Assembly: GCA_018674025.1 (NCBI GenBank)
Contig: JABHBC010000262.1
Coordinates: 1 to 15,729 of the forward strand
Direction: 5' to 3'
Length of the DNA stretch: 15,729 nt
Origin: Flavobacteriaceae bacterium
GTDB lineage: Bacteria > Bacteroidota > Bacteroidia > Flavobacteriales > Flavobacteriaceae
Position numbers and translations under genes: made by a program. Numbering within the stretch: position 1 is the first letter of the stretch; the number at the start of each line of letters is the position of its first letter. The notes under the pieces were generated by a model. That model had not been told where the DNA came from. It ran no database searches and saw nothing but the letters and a program-made list of their open reading frames with translations. Of the stretch, positions 1-6,855 are shown piece by piece.

Positions 1-106
1 AAATGCTGTAAACTCAACTGTACTTCTTACCATCAAAGGGAAAGTTGAAGATAATTCTCAACCTATCATAAATAAAAAAAAATCTAAAAGTTTAATTAAA
101 GACTAA
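1..106 (+). CDS. C-terminal end of a probable DUF1573 family protein (partial)
   Basis: An open frame enters from the left edge and ends at TAA 104-106, giving about 34 residues. It starts with NAVNSTVLLTIKGKVE and finishes in a lysine-rich tail ending SLIKD. The alternating beta-strand pattern ending in TIKGKV, followed by a short Lys/Ser tail, matches the last strand of the DUF1573 (Ig-like, ASH-type) domain. That domain occurs in many small secreted flavobacterial proteins, often next to an aminotransferase gene like the one that follows. Only three bases separate the stop from the next start codon, so the two are probably co-transcribed. The signal peptide and most of the domain lie outside the window, so the family call rests on this tail alone. 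The function of the family is not well established. Confidence 0.6.
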   Translation, partial: NAVNSTVLLTIKGKVEDNSQPIINKKKSKSLIKD

Positions 107-109
107 ACA

Positions 110-1300
110 ATGCCGCAGATTTCAAATAAAGGGATTTTAATGCCCGAATCTCCAATAAGAAAATTGGTGCCGTTTGCAGAAAGTGCAAAAAAAAGAGGAA
201 TTAAAGTCTATCAGTTAAATATTGGACAACCAGATATTGAGACTCCCAAAGTAGCCCTTGATGCAGTTAAAAACAATAAAATCGAAGTCTTAGCTTATTC
301 AAGATCAGAAGGATCTGAACAATACAGAACTAAATTATCTTCATATTATGATTCAAAAAATATTACTGTGGGTGCTAAAGATATTATAGTAACTAGTGGA
401 GCAAGTGAAGCATTATTATTCACCTTTGGAAGTATAATGGATAAGGACGATGAAATAATAGTTCCTGAACCATTTTATGCTAATTATAATGGTTTTTCAA
501 TTGCTAATAGTTTAAAGATAGTTCCTGTAATCTCTAAAATAGAAAACAACTTTTCATTACCAGAAATTGAAGATTTTGAAAAATTAATCACAAAAAAAAC
601 TAAAGCTATTTTAATTTGTAACCCAAATAATCCCACAGGTTATTTATATAGTAAAAATGAAATTAAAAAATTAGTTGAAATAGTTAAAAAGCACGATTTA
701 TTTTTAATTGCTGACGAAGTATATAGAGAGTTTACTTATGACGGTGAATCTCATTATTCTATCATGCAAGAGTCTACTATTGATCAAAATGCTATCATGA
801 TCGATAGTGTTTCTAAAAGATATAGCATGTGCGGAGCTAGGATTGGCTGTGTAGTTAGTAAAAACAAAAAAGTAATTGAGACTGTTTTGAAATTTGCCCA
901 ATCAAGACTCTCCCCTCCTACTTATGCACAAATTGCGAGTGAAGCAGCATTAGATACCCCAGAAATATATTTTGAAGAAATTAATAAAAAATATATCCAA
1001 AGAAGAAATCTACTAATAAGTGAACTAAGAAAGATTAAAGGATTGAAAGTTGCTTCGCCTAAAGGAGCCTTTTATTGTATTGTAGAATTACCAATAAAAG
1101 ATGCTAACGAATTCGCTCAATGGATGCTAGAGAAATTTAATGTAAACAACGAAACGATAATGGTTGCTCCTGCTGAGGGATTCTATTCAACTAAAGGTCT
1201 AGGGAAAAATCAAATTAGAATCGCATATGTATTAAAGGAAGAAGATTTAAAGAAGTCTGTAACGATTCTTAAAAAAGCTTTAGATAAATACATTAATTAA
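110..1300 (+). CDS. PLP-dependent aminotransferase, class I/II (aspartate aminotransferase fold)
   Basis: A 396-residue, full-length fold-type I aminotransferase that transfers an amino group between an amino acid and a 2-oxo acid using pyridoxal phosphate in the cytoplasm. Visible landmarks are the N-terminal substrate segment NIGQPDIETP (37-46), the GASEA phosphate-binding turn (97-101), NPNNPTG (171-177), the ADEVY motif with the Asp that contacts the pyridine nitrogen (D202) and Y205. The Schiff-base lysine is K236 in SVSKRYSMCGARIG, and the substrate-carboxylate arginine is R370 in NQIRIAY. The ATG at 110 gives the usual flavobacterial N-terminus (MPQISNKG). The exact amino-acid substrate cannot be read from sequence; aspartate-type or broad specificity is plausible. 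Its stop TAA overlaps the murB ATG by one base (TAATG), which suggests translational coupling. Confidence 0.93.
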   Translation: MPQISNKGILMPESPIRKLVPFAESAKKRGIKVYQLNIGQPDIETPKVALDAVKNNKIEVLAYSRSEGSEQYRTKLSSYYDSKNITVGAKDIIVTSGASEALLFTFGSIMDKDDEIIVPEPFYANYNGFSIANSLKIVPVISKIENNFSLPEIEDFEKLITKKTKAILICNPNNPTGYLYSKNEIKKLVEIVKKHDLFLIADEVYREFTYDGESHYSIMQESTIDQNAIMIDSVSKRYSMCGARIGCVVSKNKKVIETVLKFAQSRLSPPTYAQIASEAALDTPEIYFEEINKKYIQRRNLLISELRKIKGLKVASPKGAFYCIVELPIKDANEFAQWMLEKFNVNNETIMVAPAEGFYSTKGLGKNQIRIAYVLKEEDLKKSVTILKKALDKYIN

Positions 1301-2307
1301 TGAAAATATATAATAATTTTTCTTTAATAAATCATAACAGTTTTGGAATTGAGGCTATCGCAGAAAAATTTGCAAGTATTTCAACTGTTCAGGAATTAAA
1401 AAAAATTATTATTTCTAACCGAAACGAAGAAAAAATTTTTATTGGAGGGGGTAGTAATATTTTAATTACAAGAAATATAAAAGGGTTAGTGATAAACTTG
1501 AACATGAAAGGTATTAGCTCAAAAAAAATTGATGATAATCATACTGAAGTTAAAATAAATTCTGGTGAAAATTGGAATGATTGCGTTAAATGGTGTCTAA
1601 AAAATAATTTAGGAGGTATAGAAAATTTATCATTAATCCCTGGAAATAGTGGAGCAGCTCCTATTCAGAACATTGGCGCATATGGAGTTGAATTAAAGGA
1701 TGTGTTCATCTCATGTTCAGTACTTGATATTAATACAAATAAAATTTTGGAGTTTAAAAATGAAGAATGTCAATTTGAATACAGAAACTCAATATTTAAA
1801 CAAAATAAAAATTACATAGTTTTAAGTATAAAGTTAAAGCTGACAAATTCTAAACATATTCTCAAAATTGATTATGGATCAATCCAAGAGAGATTATTAC
1901 AATTAAAAATAAAACATCCTAATATTAGTGATGTAGCAAAAATCATATGTCAAATTAGAAGTGAAAAATTACCAGATCCAAAAGAAATTGGCAATAGTGG
2001 AAGTTTTTTTAAAAATCCAATTATTACAAATAAACATCTGAAAGAACTTAAACTGAATTTTCAAGATATTCCGTACTATAAACTTTCTGAAATAAAATAT
2101 AAAATTCCAGCAGCTTGGCTGATTGAAAAAGCTGGATTTAAAGGAAAAAGAATAAAAGATTATGGAGTACACGAAAAACAAGCATTAGTTATTGTAAATT
2201 ATGGTAAAGCAACAGGAAAACAAATACTTGACTTTTCCATTAGTATTCAAAAAGCCATAAAATTTATATTTGATATAGACCTAGATCGAGAAGTAAACGT
2301 AATCTAA
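1300..2307 (+). CDS. murB: UDP-N-acetylenolpyruvoylglucosamine reductase MurB
   Basis: A 335-residue FAD enzyme that reduces UDP-GlcNAc-enolpyruvate to UDP-MurNAc with NADPH, the second committed step of peptidoglycan synthesis, in the cytoplasm. The FAD-binding domain shows GGGSNIL (49-55) and SLIPGNSGAAPIQNIGAYGVEL (111-132). The substrate domain shows YRNSIFK (161-167) and GNSGSFFKNP (231-240), where S235 corresponds to the catalytic acid Ser229 of E. coli MurB. E331 near the C-terminus (REVNVI) fits the catalytic Glu325. The length of about 340 residues and the FEYRNS region match the E. coli-like type I enzyme rather than the shorter type II. The start overlaps the aminotransferase stop by one base. 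Nothing needed for activity appears to be missing. Confidence 0.95.
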   Translation: MKIYNNFSLINHNSFGIEAIAEKFASISTVQELKKIIISNRNEEKIFIGGGSNILITRNIKGLVINLNMKGISSKKIDDNHTEVKINSGENWNDCVKWCLKNNLGGIENLSLIPGNSGAAPIQNIGAYGVELKDVFISCSVLDINTNKILEFKNEECQFEYRNSIFKQNKNYIVLSIKLKLTNSKHILKIDYGSIQERLLQLKIKHPNISDVAKIICQIRSEKLPDPKEIGNSGSFFKNPIITNKHLKELKLNFQDIPYYKLSEIKYKIPAAWLIEKAGFKGKRIKDYGVHEKQALVIVNYGKATGKQILDFSISIQKAIKFIFDIDLDREVNVI

Positions 2308-2315
2308 AATCGTAA

Positions 2316-2339
2316 TTTGAATTCTTTTTTATTAATTTG
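2316..2339 (+). promoter_or_regulatory. Weak Bacteroidota-type promoter candidate before the NqrM-like gene
   Basis: TTAATTTG at 2332-2339 matches the Bacteroidota -7 consensus TAnnTTTG at all but the second base and lies 15 bases before the ATG at 2355. A TTTG at 2316-2319 lies only 12 bases upstream, too close for a canonical -33 element (usually about 19 bases). The TTG inside the -7 box could be mistaken for a start codon. Transcription could equally read through from murB. Confidence 0.35.
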
Positions 2340-2354
2340 CATAAAATATTTTCG

Positions 2355-2549
2355 ATGGAATTAATCTTTATAACTATATTTTTTTTAGGTTTTGCTATTT
2401 TAGGAATTAGTATCAAGATTTGGGGAAAAAAAAACGGTGAGTTTTCAGGTACATGCGCAAGTCAAAATCCAATGTTAAATAAAAATAATGAGCCATGTGG
2501 TTTTTGTGGAAAACCACCAGAAGAATTTAAAGACTGTGTATCCGAATAA
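2355..2549 (+). CDS. Small four-cysteine membrane protein, NqrM-like (putative)
   Basis: A 64-residue protein starting MELIFITIFF. One transmembrane helix spans roughly residues 2-23 and is followed by a basic WGKK. A soluble tail carries four cysteines: GTCAS (C34), EPCGFCGK (C48, C51) and KDC (C61). The layout of one N-terminal helix, GKK, then GxC and a CxxC pair resembles NqrM (DUF539), a single-helix protein with four conserved cysteines needed to mature the Na+-translocating NADH:quinone reductase by supplying iron to its Cys-ligated site. Similar proteins are common in Bacteroidota, usually annotated only as membrane or secreted protein. I chose the ATG at 2355 over the in-frame TTG at 2337, because that TTG lies inside a promoter-like TTAATTTG. 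Only three bases separate its stop from the Nramp-like gene. The NqrM relation is inference; another metal-handling role is possible. Confidence 0.7.
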   Translation: MELIFITIFFLGFAILGISIKIWGKKNGEFSGTCASQNPMLNKNNEPCGFCGKPPEEFKDCVSE

Positions 2550-2552
2550 CTC

Positions 2553-3779
2553 ATGTTTAATTTTTTAAAGAAACTTGGTCCGGGAATATTATTTGCAGGT
2601 GCTGCAATTGGTGTATCTCATTTAGTTCAATCAACAAAAGCAGGAGCAGATTTTGGATTTGGTCTAGTCTGGGCATTACTTCTTGTTAATTTATTTAAGT
2701 TTCCATTCTTTCAATATGGCCCAAAATATGCAAATGCAACAGGAGAAAGTTTACTAGAAGGCTACAAAAAGTTAGGGGCTAATATCTTATATTTTTACGT
2801 AATTATTTCTTTAGCAACAATGTTTACAATACAAACAGCTGTTACAATTGTTACAGCAGGAATAGCTAGTTCTTTAACGAATAACATTATCAGCGTAGAG
2901 CAATGGACAATTATAATTTTAATTGTTTGTTCTGTTCTTTTGTATTTTGGAAAATACAAAATGCTAGACAAAATGATTAAGATCGTTATTTCAATTTTAG
3001 CATTAAGTACAATTTTAGCTACCTATTTAGCCTTTAATAATTTTTCATATGATTTTAATTTATCACAAGTTTTACCAAAAAATAATGTTGAAATTGCATT
3101 TCTAATAGCATTTATGGGTTGGATGCCTGCACCTCTTGACATTTCTGTTTGGCACTCTATTTGGACAATTGAAAAGAATAAATCAGATGGAATTCAAGAA
3201 ATGAAAACTACCTTGTTTGATTTTAATGTAGGTTATTTTGGAACAATAATATTAGGAATTAGCTTTGTGTTACTAGGTTATTTTGTGATGAACGGTAGTA
3301 ATTTAAGTTTTAGCAGCTCAGCTACAACTTTTGCAACTCAATTAATAGAGATGTACACATCAACTTTTGGATCTTGGTCGTACATTATAATTGGGTTAGC
3401 TACATTTACTACAATGTTTAGCACTACAATAACAACTCTTGATGCTTCTCCAAGGGCAATGCACAAAGCAACTGAACTTATTAGTAACAAAAAAATAAAA
3501 AACGGCTATATTTATTGGTTGTTTTTTTTAGTTATTGGAACTATAACTATCTTTTTTAATTTTAATTCAGAAATGGGAACATTAGTAAAAGTTGCTACTA
3601 TAGTTTCGTTTATAACTGCACCATTTTATGCAATAATTAATTATATTTTAATAAGTAGTAGTCATACTCCAAAAAAATATAGACCTTCTACATTTATGCA
3701 TATTTTAAGTACAATAGGAATATTTTTTTTATTGGGATTTGGAATTTGGTATTTATCCACATTAGAGTTGTTTATTTAG
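2553..3779 (+). CDS. Divergent Nramp-family (SLC11-like) membrane transporter
   Basis: A 408-residue polytopic inner-membrane protein with about eleven hydrophobic helices. It starts KKLGPGILFAGAAIGVSH, the usual opening of the Nramp fold (GPGxx in helix 1). Helix 6 lies near 180-203 and contains GWMPAPLDISVWHS. A further conserved-looking segment is TTLDASPRAM (294-303). Typical Nramp proteins are secondary transporters of Mn2+ or Fe2+ that bind metal through DPGN in helix 1 and MPH in helix 6. Here the corresponding segments read AAIGVSH and WMPAPLD, so the classical ligands are not conserved and the substrate cannot be assumed to be Mn2+ or Fe2+. Homologues with this pattern are recalled as common in Bacteroidota and annotated generically as Nramp family. 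The gene sits three bases after the small cysteine protein and probably shares its transcript. The lipA promoter overlaps its 3' end. Confidence 0.82.
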   Translation: MFNFLKKLGPGILFAGAAIGVSHLVQSTKAGADFGFGLVWALLLVNLFKFPFFQYGPKYANATGESLLEGYKKLGANILYFYVIISLATMFTIQTAVTIVTAGIASSLTNNIISVEQWTIIILIVCSVLLYFGKYKMLDKMIKIVISILALSTILATYLAFNNFSYDFNLSQVLPKNNVEIAFLIAFMGWMPAPLDISVWHSIWTIEKNKSDGIQEMKTTLFDFNVGYFGTIILGISFVLLGYFVMNGSNLSFSSSATTFATQLIEMYTSTFGSWSYIIIGLATFTTMFSTTITTLDASPRAMHKATELISNKKIKNGYIYWLFFLVIGTITIFFNFNSEMGTLVKVATIVSFITAPFYAIINYILISSSHTPKKYRPSTFMHILSTIGIFFLLGFGIWYLSTLELFI

Positions 3780-3797
3780 CTTTACTTCATATCTTTG
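3768..3797 (+). promoter_or_regulatory. Bacteroidota sigma-A type promoter for lipA
   Basis: A TTG (-33 element) at 3768-3770 lies exactly 19 bases from TATCTTTG (-7 element, 3790-3797), a perfect match to TAnnTTTG. The -33 element lies inside the last codons of the Nramp-like gene. The box is 9 bases before the lipA ATG (3807), so the transcript would have a very short leader and no Shine-Dalgarno site. This is the best-formed promoter in the window. Confidence 0.7.
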
Positions 3798-3806
3798 ACA
3801 TTGATT

Positions 3807-4715
3807 ATGGGAAGTACTAAAACATCTGATAAATTTCAATCAATATTGCCTAAACAAAAAAAGTTTCAGTCAATAATACCTAAACCTAAATGGTTAAGAG
3901 TTAAATTGCCAACTGGTCAAAAATACACTGAATTAAGAGGTCTTGTTGATAAATATAAACTCAACACTATTTGTACATCTGGGAGTTGCCCAAATATGGG
4001 AGAATGTTGGGGTGAGGGAACTGCAACATTTATGATATTAGGTAATGTTTGTACTAGATCTTGTGGCTTTTGTGGAGTAAAAACAGGTAGACCTGAGTCA
4101 TTAGATTGGTCAGAACCGGAAAAAGTAGCAAGATCGATTAAAATTATGAATATTAAACATGCTGTCATTACAAGTGTAGACAGAGATGATTTAAAAGACA
4201 TGGGTAGTCTTATGTGGGTAGAAACCATTGAAGCTATTAGAAGAATGAATCCTAAAACAACATTAGAGACACTAATTCCTGATTTTCAAGGAATTGAAAG
4301 ACATATAGATCGATTAGTAAATGCAAAACCTGAAGTTATATCTCACAACATTGAAACAGTAAAAAGATTAACCAGAGAAGTTAGAATACAAGCAAAATAT
4401 GAGAAAAGTATGAAAGTACTTAAATACATGAAAGAGAAAGGTCAAAGAAGAACAAAATCAGGAATTATGCTTGGTTTAGGAGAAACAAAAAATGAAGTAA
4501 TAGAAACTTTACATGATTTAAAAAATGCAAATGTCGATGTTGTTACTATAGGTCAATACCTTCAACCTAGTAAAAAGCATCTAAGTGTCAAAAGGTTTGT
4601 AACACCTGATGAATTTTTAGAATATGAAAAAATTGGATTAGATTTAGGCTTTAGACATGTTGAAAGTAGTGCATTAGTAAGATCTTCATACAAAGCACAA
4701 AAACACATCAACTAA
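3807..4715 (+). CDS. lipA: Lipoyl synthase LipA
   Basis: A 302-residue radical SAM enzyme that inserts two sulfurs into protein-bound octanoyl groups, making the lipoyl cofactor of 2-oxoacid dehydrogenases and the glycine cleavage system. The auxiliary 4Fe-4S cluster cysteines are C56, C61 and C67 (CTSGSCPNMGEC). The radical SAM cluster cysteines are C82, C86 and C89 (CTRSCGFC). The C-terminal RSSY motif, whose serine ligates the auxiliary cluster, is at 292-295. I place the start at ATG 3807. An upstream in-frame TTG at 3795 is part of the -7 promoter box and would put four extra residues (MTLI) before the true N-terminus. Residues 9-28 are a tandem repeat of KFQSI(L/I)PKxK. The gene overlaps lpxK tail to tail by 8 bases, with no terminator between them. 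Confidence 0.96.
   Translation: MGSTKTSDKFQSILPKQKKFQSIIPKPKWLRVKLPTGQKYTELRGLVDKYKLNTICTSGSCPNMGECWGEGTATFMILGNVCTRSCGFCGVKTGRPESLDWSEPEKVARSIKIMNIKHAVITSVDRDDLKDMGSLMWVETIEAIRRMNPKTTLETLIPDFQGIERHIDRLVNAKPEVISHNIETVKRLTREVRIQAKYEKSMKVLKYMKEKGQRRTKSGIMLGLGETKNEVIETLHDLKNANVDVVTIGQYLQPSKKHLSVKRFVTPDEFLEYEKIGLDLGFRHVESSALVRSSYKAQKHIN
3831..3890 (+). repeat. Tandem 30-bp imperfect repeat in the 5' end of lipA
   Basis: Positions 3831-3860 and 3861-3890 are identical at 24 of 30 bases and encode KFQSILPKQK followed by KFQSIIPKPK. The second copy runs directly into the conserved WLRVKLP start of the LipA core. This looks like an in-frame duplication of a basic N-terminal extension. The repeat lies outside the cluster-binding regions. 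Confidence 0.8.
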
Positions 4716-5715
4716 TATTACAATAATCAAGAATTATTTTATCAAATAATTTATTAGAATCTATATTAACTGAAATAGGTAAATAATAAATATCTCTTTT
4801 GGGGAATATTTTTGTCAATTTTGCATAATCTTTTTCTGTTGTAAGAATATTTAATAAAGGATTAATTTTTTCAAAATCTCGCAAAATGTAGTCATGATGG
4901 TCATTGAATTTTTTATGTTCAAAATCACACTTATTTTTGGTTAAATAATCGACAATGTGATCTGAACTGGCTAAACCTGTAACGAGTATAAATTTATTTT
5001 TAATAAAATCAATAAAACTAACTTTTTTATTTTTAAATATTAAAGATTTTGAATATTCAATTGAACTAAAAAATAATTTTTGACTTAATTTAAGATTGAG
5101 TTTATTTTTAATATTACTTTTTATTACTTCGTCTATATTTATTGGACATTTAGTAACAATTACTATATCCGCTCTTTTACTAGATGAAGCTGGTTCTCTT
5201 AAGTTTCCCAATGGCATCAAATAATCACTTGAAAATAAATTACTGAAATCTGTTAACAAAATTGATAATCCCAAAGTTAATTTTCGATGCTGAAAGCAAT
5301 CATCCAATAAAATAACTCCAGGGGGGTTATCAATTTGAAGTAACTTACTAATTCCATTTACTCGATCATTATCTACGGAAACAATTATATTATCATATTT
5401 ATTGTAAAATTGTAAAGGCTCATCTCCAATATCTAAATGGGTAGATTTTTCACTGGCAATCGTAAATGATTTTGTGTTTCTGCCGTACCCTCTGCTCAAT
5501 GTAGCTATACTATATCTATCAGACAATAAATTAATTAAATATTCAACCATTGGTGATTTTCCTGTACCCCCAACTGCTAAATTACCTACACCGATTGTTG
5601 GAATTTGAAATTTAGTTGATTTAAAAAAAGATATATCATACAAAGTATTTCTTGCGACTGTAATCAGGTAGAATAAAGGGGTAGTAAAAAATAGTAACTT
5701 TCTTAAGAGTTTCAT
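4708..5715 (-). CDS. lpxK: Tetraacyldisaccharide 4'-kinase LpxK
   Basis: A 335-residue inner-membrane-associated kinase that phosphorylates the 4' position of the lipid A disaccharide to give lipid IVA. A hydrophobic N-terminal segment (about 6-20) anchors it. The P-loop is GNLAVGGTGKS (44-54), preceded by the family strand IPTIGVG. Other family landmarks are TLSRGYGR (72-79), GDEP (97-100), LLDDCFQHRKL (136-146, Walker B-like Asp pair), PLGNLREP (168-175) and NDHHDY (271-276). LTTEKDYAKL near 291-300 is also typical. The DDCFQHR form differs from the common DDGFQHR only at the residue after the Asp pair. The gene is convergent with lipA, overlapping it by 8 bases, and divergent from the Nif3-like gene across 43 bases. 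It shows that the organism makes lipid A. Confidence 0.95.
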   Translation of the reverse strand: MKLLRKLLFFTTPLFYLITVARNTLYDISFFKSTKFQIPTIGVGNLAVGGTGKSPMVEYLINLLSDRYSIATLSRGYGRNTKSFTIASEKSTHLDIGDEPLQFYNKYDNIIVSVDNDRVNGISKLLQIDNPPGVILLDDCFQHRKLTLGLSILLTDFSNLFSSDYLMPLGNLREPASSSKRADIVIVTKCPINIDEVIKSNIKNKLNLKLSQKLFFSSIEYSKSLIFKNKKVSFIDFIKNKFILVTGLASSDHIVDYLTKNKCDFEHKKFNDHHDYILRDFEKINPLLNILTTEKDYAKLTKIFPKRDIYYLPISVNIDSNKLFDKIILDYCNIS

Positions 5716-5733
5716 ACAACTAAAGTAATTATT

Positions 5734-5741
5734 TATCTTTG
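5734..5741 (+). promoter_or_regulatory. -7 promoter element for the Nif3-like gene
   Basis: TATCTTTG matches the Bacteroidota -7 consensus TAnnTTTG exactly and lies 17 bases before the ATG at 5759, in the 43-base spacer between divergent lpxK and the Nif3-like gene. I see no TTG at the right distance upstream, where the sequence becomes the start of lpxK. On the opposite strand the spacer offers only a poor match (TACTTTAG) for lpxK. Confidence 0.5.
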
Positions 5742-5758
5742 AATTAAATACAAAAAAA

Positions 5759-6853
5759 ATGATTGTAAAAGATATAATTAAATTACTTGATGATAAGTAT
5801 CCATTTTGTTATGCGGAAGATTATGATAATGTTGGTCTTATAATTGGGGATGAACAAAATAAAGTTAAAGGAATTATAGTTTGCCTAGATGCAATAGAAA
5901 GCGTAATTGATGAGGCAATAGAAAAAAATTGTAATGTTATCGTAAGTTTTCACCCTATAATTTTTGAAGGTTTAAAAAAAATTACAAACACTAACTATGT
6001 AGAAAAAGCTGTAAATAAATGCATTAAAAATAATATATCTCTAATATCAATTCATACTGCAATGGATAACTCAATTGTTGGAGTAAATAAAATTATATGT
6101 GATAAACTTAAATTAAATAAAACTAGAATTCTAATTCCTAAAAAAGGAACTATAAAAAAACTAACAACTTATGTTCCAGAGAAAAATTTAGAAGATTTAA
6201 AAAATAAATTATATACTTCTGGAGCAGGAACTATAGGTAATTACGATGAGTGTAGCTTTTCAGTAAAAGGAATCGGAACATTCAAGGGAAATAGTAAATC
6301 AAATCCAATAATTGGAAAAAAAGGAAGTCAAACTAAAATCGAAGAAGTTAAAGTGACTTTTACATTTCCAGCTCACAAAGAACAGCAAGTATTACAAACT
6401 TTAAAGATTAATCATCCTTATGATGAATATGCTTTTGAGATTATTTCGACAGAAAACACTAACAAAGATATTGGCCTTGGTATGATTGGAGAACTCGACA
6501 ATGAGATGAGTGAAAATGAATTTATCAATTATATTAAAATTAAAATGAATACAAAAATTATTAGACATTCAGAGTTGACTGGCAGAAATATTAGAACTGT
6601 TGCTGTATTGGGTGGTTCCGGAAGTTTTGCAATAAATAATGCAATTTCTGAAAATGTAGATGTTTATATAACATCTGACTTAAAATATCACGATTTTTTT
6701 AAGGCAGATAAAAAGATATTATTAACCGATATTGGTCATTATGAAAGCGAGCAATACACAAAAAACGCAATACATACATATCTTACGGAAAAAATTACTA
6801 ATTTTGCAATCGTTTTAGCAGAAACAAATAGTAACCCAGTAAAATATAGTTAA
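5759..6853 (+). CDS. Nif3-like dinuclear metal centre protein (DUF34, YbgI/GTP cyclohydrolase 1 type 2 family)
   Basis: A 364-residue member of the hexameric, toroidal Nif3/YbgI family, in the long form with an inserted PII-like domain (about residues 130-235, with the PAHKEQQVLQTL and NHPYDEYAFEI segments). Family motifs are the N-terminal EDYDNVGLIIGD (20-31), SFHPIIFEGLKKI (63-75), IHTAMDNSIVGVN (98-110) and the C-terminal DIGHYESEQY (324-333). The predicted metal ligands are H65, D103, H326 and E330. The first His of the usual HHP motif is F64 here, so one bridging-site ligand differs. The biochemical role of the family is unsettled; a cyclohydrolase or metal-chaperone role has been proposed. 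Its stop is two bases before the next gene's ATG, a pairing I recall as conserved in Bacteroidota. Confidence 0.9.
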   Translation: MIVKDIIKLLDDKYPFCYAEDYDNVGLIIGDEQNKVKGIIVCLDAIESVIDEAIEKNCNVIVSFHPIIFEGLKKITNTNYVEKAVNKCIKNNISLISIHTAMDNSIVGVNKIICDKLKLNKTRILIPKKGTIKKLTTYVPEKNLEDLKNKLYTSGAGTIGNYDECSFSVKGIGTFKGNSKSNPIIGKKGSQTKIEEVKVTFTFPAHKEQQVLQTLKINHPYDEYAFEIISTENTNKDIGLGMIGELDNEMSENEFINYIKIKMNTKIIRHSELTGRNIRTVAVLGGSGSFAINNAISENVDVYITSDLKYHDFFKADKKILLTDIGHYESEQYTKNAIHTYLTEKITNFAIVLAETNSNPVKYS

Positions 6854-6855
6854 TC

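Noticed and set aside
3917..4228. Open frame on the minus strand inside lipA (103 codons)
   Set aside because: It lies wholly inside a clearly assigned gene. The translation has no recognisable domain, and AT-rich genes often leave the opposite frame open.
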